In this document: positions 6,370-10,000 of the stretch, piece after piece
Numbering within the stretch: position 1 is the first letter of the stretch
Layout: each line of letters starts with the position of its first letter
Assembly: GCA_020216745.1 (NCBI GenBank)
Contig: JAIWNQ010000143.1
Coordinates: 1-10,000, forward strand
Reading direction: 5' to 3'
DNA length: 10,000 nucleotides
Source of the DNA: Candidatus Hydrogenedens sp.
GTDB lineage: Bacteria > Hydrogenedentota > Hydrogenedentia > Hydrogenedentales > Hydrogenedentaceae
The notes under the pieces: generated by a model
Told to the model about the DNA's origin: nothing
The model's database searches: none
Seen by the model: the letters and a program-made list of their open reading frames with translations, nothing else
Position numbers and translations under genes: made by a program

Positions 6370-7116
6370 ATGGTAAATGAAGGTGTAATTAATGCATGGC
6401 TTTATGGCACAGAGTGTAAAAGTGATTTGCCAAAACCTGCACGTCCTTTACATATCGTCTTGCTTGGAGCCCCAGGAATAGGTAAAGGGACACAGGCAGA
6501 GTTTTTGAGCAAGAAATATGGGGCTATCCAGCTTTCAACTGGCGATGTATTTCGTGCTGCAAAAAACACACCTGCTGATTCGTTAAGCCCAGCAATGAAA
6601 GAAGCGATGGAAGCCATGAAAGCAGGTAAACTTGTCTCGGATGATACAGTGATTAATCTTGTTCGTGAACGGAAAAATTGTTTAAGTAGCGGTTATGGCT
6701 TTTTACTTGATGGTTTCCCGAGAACTGTGCATCAAGCAGAAGCATTAAAACAATTATTGGCAGAGTTAAATATTAAATTAGATGCGGTTCTAAATTACAC
6801 GTTAGATACTGAAGAAGTAGTTAAACGATTAAGTGGTCGGAGAACTTGCAAACAATGTAAAGGAACAGCACATATCATTTTTAACCCACCCAAGGTTGAT
6901 GGTATTTGCGACAAATGTGGTGGCGAATTGTTTCAACGCGAAGATGACCAACCAGAAGCTATTCGTGTGCGATTAAAGACATACGAAGAAAGCACGGCTC
7001 CATTAGCGGATTATTATGAAAAAGAGGGGTTACTAATTACTATTTCTGCGGAAGGAACTCCCGAAGAAGTATTCCAAAAGACAGAGACCATTTTGAAACA
7101 ACGGCTCAACATATAA
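6370..7116 (+). CDS. adk: Adenylate kinase with zinc-type LID and N-terminal extension
   Basis: A 248-residue cytoplasmic enzyme that interconverts ATP + AMP and 2 ADP. The P-loop GAPGIGKGT is at 33-41, the AMP-binding QLSTGDVFR at 54-62 and DGFPRT at 114-119. The LID (about 153-195) carries four cysteines, C160, C163, C180 and C183 (CKQC...CDKC), the structural zinc set of long-type adenylate kinases. RVRLKTYEEST (199-209) and the C-terminal helix complete the fold. Standard enzymes start only a few residues before the P-loop strand. Here about 26 extra residues precede HIVLLGAPG, and the Shine-Dalgarno site confirms they are translated. The gene stands alone between divergent and convergent neighbours, not in the usual ribosomal protein/secY cluster, so it could be a second copy. 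It converges with the dprA-like gene, with a 71-nt gap. Confidence 0.93.
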   Translation: MVNEGVINAWLYGTECKSDLPKPARPLHIVLLGAPGIGKGTQAEFLSKKYGAIQLSTGDVFRAAKNTPADSLSPAMKEAMEAMKAGKLVSDDTVINLVRERKNCLSSGYGFLLDGFPRTVHQAEALKQLLAELNIKLDAVLNYTLDTEEVVKRLSGRRTCKQCKGTAHIIFNPPKVDGICDKCGGELFQREDDQPEAIRVRLKTYEESTAPLADYYEKEGLLITISAEGTPEEVFQKTETILKQRLNI

Positions 7117-7187
7117 CAATACCTATTTTATTATTGCCCAACATTTCTAAAATAAATGTCTCTATTTGCCAAACACGGAAGATGGAT

Positions 7188-8132
7188 TTATAAGTTAAAC
7201 AAATCTTTTGGCAATTGAGTTGTTGTTTCTATTTCTACATTTAAACTTTTTTCTAATTCTGGATAATTCAATTCGTGATTATCTTTCAAAAGGGGTGTTA
7301 CCTTTGGCAAATAATCTAATATCTTGGCAAATCCCTGTGGATTATAAACGAATACTGGCAATCCCCTCATTAAAAGGTTTCGAGCCACACTAAGACTCCC
7401 TCCTGCATGGGAAGGTTGAAATACACAACCGACATGAGCAAGTGTTGCTATAAGTTGATTACGTCGGACGGCCTGTGATTTCAACCAATCGGCGTCAGGC
7501 AACCATGGGCTTATTAGTTGCATATTTCCATTCTGGATTCCTTCTTCCCACAACGGAGGTATGTTGAAACAAAAAATACCACAAGGAAGAATAACTCGCG
7601 TAAAACCACTTAAACTTAGGACTGTCTCATGTCCAATACAATCAACCCCTACTGCACCTCCAGAGATATGTGAAAAACTATGTTGAACAAAAAATTGAAC
7701 CGTATCTGAAACCAGTTTTGCCATATATTGGGATGGTTTTGTTGTACCAACTACCGCAACGGTTTTTACAGTATTATCTAATGGAAACTTCCCCTTAAAG
7801 AACATTATAGGAGGAGCATCATTTCCGAGAGGTAACCATTGTTTTGGATACTTATCGGAGCCAATGTATGCAATAGACCAACCTTCTTCTAATATTTTAT
7901 TAAGATATATTTCTGTTTTTATGAATTCCTCTTTATCAAAAACAAGCCTCGTTTGTAAATAGTTATTACAATGTTGTCCTTCTCCATCCAAAAAACATAA
8001 TACATTGTCTTCTCCCATTGATAACAAGGAATGAACTATTTTCCAGGATTGTCCTGTTTTTCTTAATAAAACCAGAAAAAAGCATGTTAGACGTTTTGCT
8101 ATGTCGGATGTCGAGAATGTGCTATAAATCAT
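7188..8132 (-). CDS. Divergent DprA/Smf-like DNA-processing protein
   Basis: A 314-residue protein matching the DprA (Smf) Rossmann-type core, which in other bacteria loads RecA onto incoming single-stranded DNA during transformation. Seen in order: a helical N-terminal segment (about 8-40), YPKQWLPLGNDAPPIMFFKG (95-114, the DprA 'YP..L....PP..L..kG' entry), AVVGTTKPSQY (126-136), SGGAVGVDCIGHE (157-169, normally SGlA.GID..AH), LPCGI (182-186), RRNQLIATLA (223-232, normally RNRiIAgLs) and a GGSLSVARN stretch (244-252, normally SGsl.TA). Several conserved positions are changed. The protein also lacks room for the C-terminal winged-helix domain found in many DprA proteins, so it may be a divergent DprA or another member of the same nucleotide/DNA-binding superfamily. 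ATG 8132 is the only good start codon, since an in-frame stop lies just upstream, but its ribosome site is poor (AGGA 15 nt away). Confidence 0.8.
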   Translation of the reverse strand: MIYSTFSTSDIAKRLTCFFLVLLRKTGQSWKIVHSLLSMGEDNVLCFLDGEGQHCNNYLQTRLVFDKEEFIKTEIYLNKILEEGWSIAYIGSDKYPKQWLPLGNDAPPIMFFKGKFPLDNTVKTVAVVGTTKPSQYMAKLVSDTVQFFVQHSFSHISGGAVGVDCIGHETVLSLSGFTRVILPCGIFCFNIPPLWEEGIQNGNMQLISPWLPDADWLKSQAVRRNQLIATLAHVGCVFQPSHAGGSLSVARNLLMRGLPVFVYNPQGFAKILDYLPKVTPLLKDNHELNYPELEKSLNVEIETTTQLPKDLFNL

Positions 8133-8170
8133 AATAGAAGAATATTTCCTAATTTTTTATCAATAAAAAT

Positions 8171-8199
8171 TTGAACTTAATGTTAAAAAGGTATATTAT
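8171..8199 (+). promoter_or_regulatory. anmK: Sigma70-like promoter for anmK
   Basis: TTGAAC (8171-8176), a 17-nt spacer, then TATTAT (8194-8199): 5/6 at both boxes. The predicted start is near 8206, giving a leader of about 68 nt before ATG 8274. Confidence 0.6.
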
Positions 8200-8208
8200 T
8201 TATAATAA

Positions 8209-8214
8209 TGTCAA
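8209..8214 (-). promoter_or_regulatory. Consensus -35 box (TTGACA) facing the dprA-like gene
   Basis: Minus-strand TTGACA is a perfect -35 hexamer about 80 nt before ATG 8132. The expected -10 position (about 8186-8191) reads CCTTTT on that strand, so no proper promoter can be completed. The box lies just downstream of the predicted anmK -10. If used, the two divergent promoters would overlap. Confidence 0.25.
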
Positions 8215-8216
8215 CA

Positions 8217-8240
8217 AATAATATATTATAAAATATTATT
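8217..8240. repeat. AT-only inverted repeat in the anmK leader
   Basis: AATAATA (8217-8223) and TATTATT (8234-8240) are inverted copies around a 10-nt loop. Inside lies the 12-bp palindrome ATAATATATTAT (8218-8229). It sits in the predicted anmK leader. The surrounding 8133-8273 region is almost wholly A/T, so this may simply be low-complexity promoter DNA. Confidence 0.3.
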
Positions 8241-8259
8241 ATAGAAATAACTTTACATA

Positions 8260-8266
8260 AGGTGAT
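8260..8266 (+). promoter_or_regulatory. anmK: Shine-Dalgarno site deciding the anmK start
   Basis: AGGTGAT matches seven bases of the 16S anti-SD complement (UAAGGAGGUGAU) and lies 7 nt before ATG 8274. The in-frame GTG at 8262 falls inside this site and is therefore not the start. Confidence 0.8.
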
Positions 8267-8273
8267 ATTACGT

Positions 8274-9434
8274 ATGTTTGACTTAAAAGCACTTCAAGAT
8301 AAAATTCCACGATATGTTGTTGGACTTGTCTCTGGAGCCTCATGTGATGGTATTGATGCGGTATTAGTTCGCCTAAAGGGTACAGGACCGGAGATGGCAA
8401 TACGACTTCTTGCTTCAAATACATTTCCATATACAGAAGACATACGACTGGCATTATTATCGGAACATAAAACGGAACGTGAAGTATGCCAATTAAACTT
8501 TCAGATAGGGGAATTGTTTGCCCAAGCAGGGTTAGAAATGATTAAGATTGCAAAGGAACAAAATTTTGATGTGGACTTAATTGCCTCTCATGGACATACC
8601 ATTGCACATTTAACACCCCCTACCTTTTCTAAGATTGGAACTTTGCAGATTGGTGAACCTGCAATTATTGCAGAACGTACAGGTTTGCCTGTTGTTTCTG
8701 ATTTTAGAGCACGTGATATGGCAGCAGGTGGTCAAGGAGCGCCATTAATGCCCTATGCAGATTGGATTCTCTTTCGCCGTTCTAAAAGAACTATTCTTTG
8801 TATTAATATTGGTGGGTTAGCAAATATGGCAGTAATCACACCTGAATTTGAAAATATCTTTGCTTTTGACACGGGTCCTGGAAACATGATTATTGATTCA
8901 ACAGTTCGACTGTTAACTCGTGGTGAAGAAAACATGGACAGGGATGGTCGAGCTGCAAAACATGGACAAGTTATTGATGAGTTTCTTGAGTATTTGCTTG
9001 ACCACCCCTTCTTCATTAAGGTTCCACCGAAAGCGGCGAGTCGAGAAGATTTTAGCGAAGAGGTTTATTTGCGTGATGCCCTTGCGAGTCGGAAGGAATA
9101 CTCATTCGAAGACCTCGTTGCAACAGTAACAACAGTAGTAGTACGAACCATTGTCGATGCTTATGAAAGATTTGTAAAACCAAAATACGAAATTGACCAT
9201 GTGATTATTGGTGGTGGTGGAGCAAAGAATAAAACCATATTTAAGTGGATTGCACGTAGTTTTGCACCGATACCTGTATTTACCAGTGACCAGTATGGGA
9301 TACCTAATTCGTGTAGGGAAGCACTTGCGTTCGCTATTCTTGGAAATGAAACTATCTGCGGAACACCTGCTAATATTCCTCAGGTAACAGGTGCATCACA
9401 TCCTGTTATTTTAGGTAAAATAACCCCACCTTAA
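8274..9434 (+). CDS. anmK: Anhydro-N-acetylmuramic acid kinase
   Basis: A 386-residue cytoplasmic kinase of the ASKHA fold. It hydrolyses the 1,6-anhydro bond of anhydro-MurNAc and phosphorylates it to MurNAc-6-phosphate, a step in peptidoglycan recycling. Seen: phosphate-binding GLVSGASCDGID (17-28; family GLMSGTS.DGID), SHGHTIAH (105-112), QIGEPAIIAE (125-134), DFRARDMAAGGQGAPLMP (143-160), NIGGLANM (178-185), FDTGPGNMIID (198-208), DRDGRAA (222-228), GGGGAKN (313-319) and DQYGIP (339-344). The catalytic Asp of characterised enzymes, in the FD.GPGN motif, is D199 here. Length and motifs are complete, so it should be active. The usual partner murQ (MurNAc-6-P etherase) is not in the window. 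The gene has its own promoter at 8171-8199 and converges with araB, leaving only 20 nt between the stops. Confidence 0.95.
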   Translation: MFDLKALQDKIPRYVVGLVSGASCDGIDAVLVRLKGTGPEMAIRLLASNTFPYTEDIRLALLSEHKTEREVCQLNFQIGELFAQAGLEMIKIAKEQNFDVDLIASHGHTIAHLTPPTFSKIGTLQIGEPAIIAERTGLPVVSDFRARDMAAGGQGAPLMPYADWILFRRSKRTILCINIGGLANMAVITPEFENIFAFDTGPGNMIIDSTVRLLTRGEENMDRDGRAAKHGQVIDEFLEYLLDHPFFIKVPPKAASREDFSEEVYLRDALASRKEYSFEDLVATVTTVVVRTIVDAYERFVKPKYEIDHVIIGGGGAKNKTIFKWIARSFAPIPVFTSDQYGIPNSCREALAFAILGNETICGTPANIPQVTGASHPVILGKITPP

Positions 9435-9454
9435 GAATACATAATTGTTGATAA

Positions 9455-10000
9455 TTAATCCTGAGTCACAGTTCGACGTAGAGTTAAAAGTTCCTTCATT
9501 ACATTGGCGAGATTACCCTGATACTCTTTTGTTCCAAATGCATCATGCAATTGACGATACAGTTTATATAATTGATTATATATCTTTTGATTTTCTGGGT
9601 TTGGAATGTATTTTGTAGATTGTACACCCGTCATAGCATCTACTGCTGTGGCAAAATTATCATGTCCACCGTTTTGACTACCTGCGACTACCGAACCACA
9701 AATAGCAGAGCCTAAAGCACAGGTTTGTTGACTTCGAGATATTTCCATTGTTTTGCCCATGACATCCGCAAGGATTTGCATTACCAGCGGATTTTTCATA
9801 GCGATACCTCCGCAATTAATAACTCGATTCGCTTTTAGCCCATATTCTTCAAATCGTTCCATAATAACCCGTGCTCCGAAGGCAGTCGCCTCAATCCATG
9901 CTCGGTATATTTCTGCAGGCTTTGTAATTAAAGTTAAGCCAAGAATCGCTCCTGTCAATTGTGGGTCTACTAAAACAGTACGATTCCCGTTGTGCCAATC
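9455..10000 (-). CDS. araB: L-ribulokinase, C-terminal part (cut by window edge)
   Basis: The last 181 residues of an FGGY-family sugar kinase whose 5' part lies beyond the right edge. The visible part begins DWHNGNRTVLVDPQLTGAI and continues with GLTLITKPAEIYRAWIEAT, NCGGIAMKNPLVMQILADVMG and SQQTCALGSAICGSVVAG. It ends with a YIPNP...YNQLYKLYRQLHDAFG stretch and a short tail. This combination, especially WxNGNR and KNPLxMQIxADV, is that of L-ribulokinase (AraB), which phosphorylates L-ribulose to L-ribulose-5-phosphate in L-arabinose catabolism. Xylulokinase is less likely because it lacks the WNGNR stretch. The TTG at 9958 is an internal leucine codon, not a start. No araA or araD is visible in the window; they could lie to the right. 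Confidence 0.88.
   Translation of the reverse strand, partial: DWHNGNRTVLVDPQLTGAILGLTLITKPAEIYRAWIEATAFGARVIMERFEEYGLKANRVINCGGIAMKNPLVMQILADVMGKTMEISRSQQTCALGSAICGSVVAGSQNGGHDNFATAVDAMTGVQSTKYIPNPENQKIYNQLYKLYRQLHDAFGTKEYQGNLANVMKELLTLRRTVTQD

Noticed and set aside
7141..7159. Hairpin ACATTT/AAATGT between adk and the dprA-like gene as a bidirectional terminator
   Set aside because: It has only six AT-rich base pairs with no T-tract following on either strand, so it is too weak to call.
8262..8273. GTG at 8262 as the anmK start
   Set aside because: It sits inside the AGGTGAT Shine-Dalgarno site that serves ATG 8274.
9435..9454. Terminator between anmK and araB
   Set aside because: The 20-nt gap contains only short AATT/TTAA repeats. 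No stem of useful length or T-tract is seen.
9455..9958. A separate 167-residue gene starting at TTG 9958
   Set aside because: The same frame continues without a stop to the window edge and encodes WHNGNRTVLVDPQ, typical of AraB, so the TTG is an internal codon.
1..10000. tRNA, rRNA, CRISPR array, insertion sequence or phage genes
   Set aside because: I looked for direct repeats with regular spacing, transposase or integrase motifs and tRNA-like cloverleaf sequences (GGTTCGANTCC) and saw none. Almost all of the window is explained by eight ordinary-looking genes.

Overview
The window is an AT-rich bacterial chromosomal segment (GC roughly 40% by eye) holding eight protein genes, two of them cut by the window edges. 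It contains no RNA gene, insertion sequence, phage gene or CRISPR array that I can see. Clear Shine-Dalgarno sites (AAGGAG, AGGAGGG, AGGTGAT) and sigma70-like promoters point to a bacterium. The mix of a secreted GH172/DUF2961 protein, a secreted GH2 protein of the exo-beta-glucosaminidase type and a membrane-anchored M20 peptidase is common in carbohydrate-degrading lineages of the Planctomycetota/Verrucomicrobiota/Hydrogenedentota kind. That placement is an inference from gene content, not something the sequence proves.

Layout, left to right. (1) 1-178, minus: N-terminal 59 residues of a class I SAM methyltransferase, with its own likely promoter and a 13-bp palindrome at the predicted transcription start. 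(2) 362-1852, minus: secreted GH172/DUF2961 protein followed by a hairpin plus T8 terminator candidate. (3) 2005-3492, minus: N-terminally anchored M20 metallopeptidase resembling PM20D1. (4) 3526-6207, minus: secreted GH2 protein. Genes 4 and 3 are 33 nt apart and are probably co-transcribed from a strong promoter at 6234-6262. Gene 2 may follow by read-through or use its own weaker promoter. (5) 6370-7116, plus: adenylate kinase with a four-cysteine LID and an N-terminal extension. (6) 7188-8132, minus: divergent DprA/Smf-like protein. (7) 8274-9434, plus: anhydro-N-acetylmuramic acid kinase (anmK) with a good promoter. (8) 9455-10000, minus: C-terminal 181 residues of L-ribulokinase (araB).

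How they may fit together: the left half exports two glycan-acting proteins and displays an amidohydrolase-type peptidase on the membrane, which looks like a small glycan or glycoconjugate processing module. The right half is cytoplasmic: nucleotide metabolism (adk), DNA uptake/recombination (dprA), cell-wall sugar recycling (anmK) and L-arabinose catabolism (araB). These genes sit on alternating strands and do not form an operon.

The most interesting point is in the GH2 protein. The acid/base Glu is present (E468, preceded by Asp as in exo-beta-D-glucosaminidases), but the place expected to hold the nucleophile Glu has Ser (S540) in a recognisable GAWGF context. It may be catalytically changed or inactive. 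I did not find a convincing wholly new multi-gene system.
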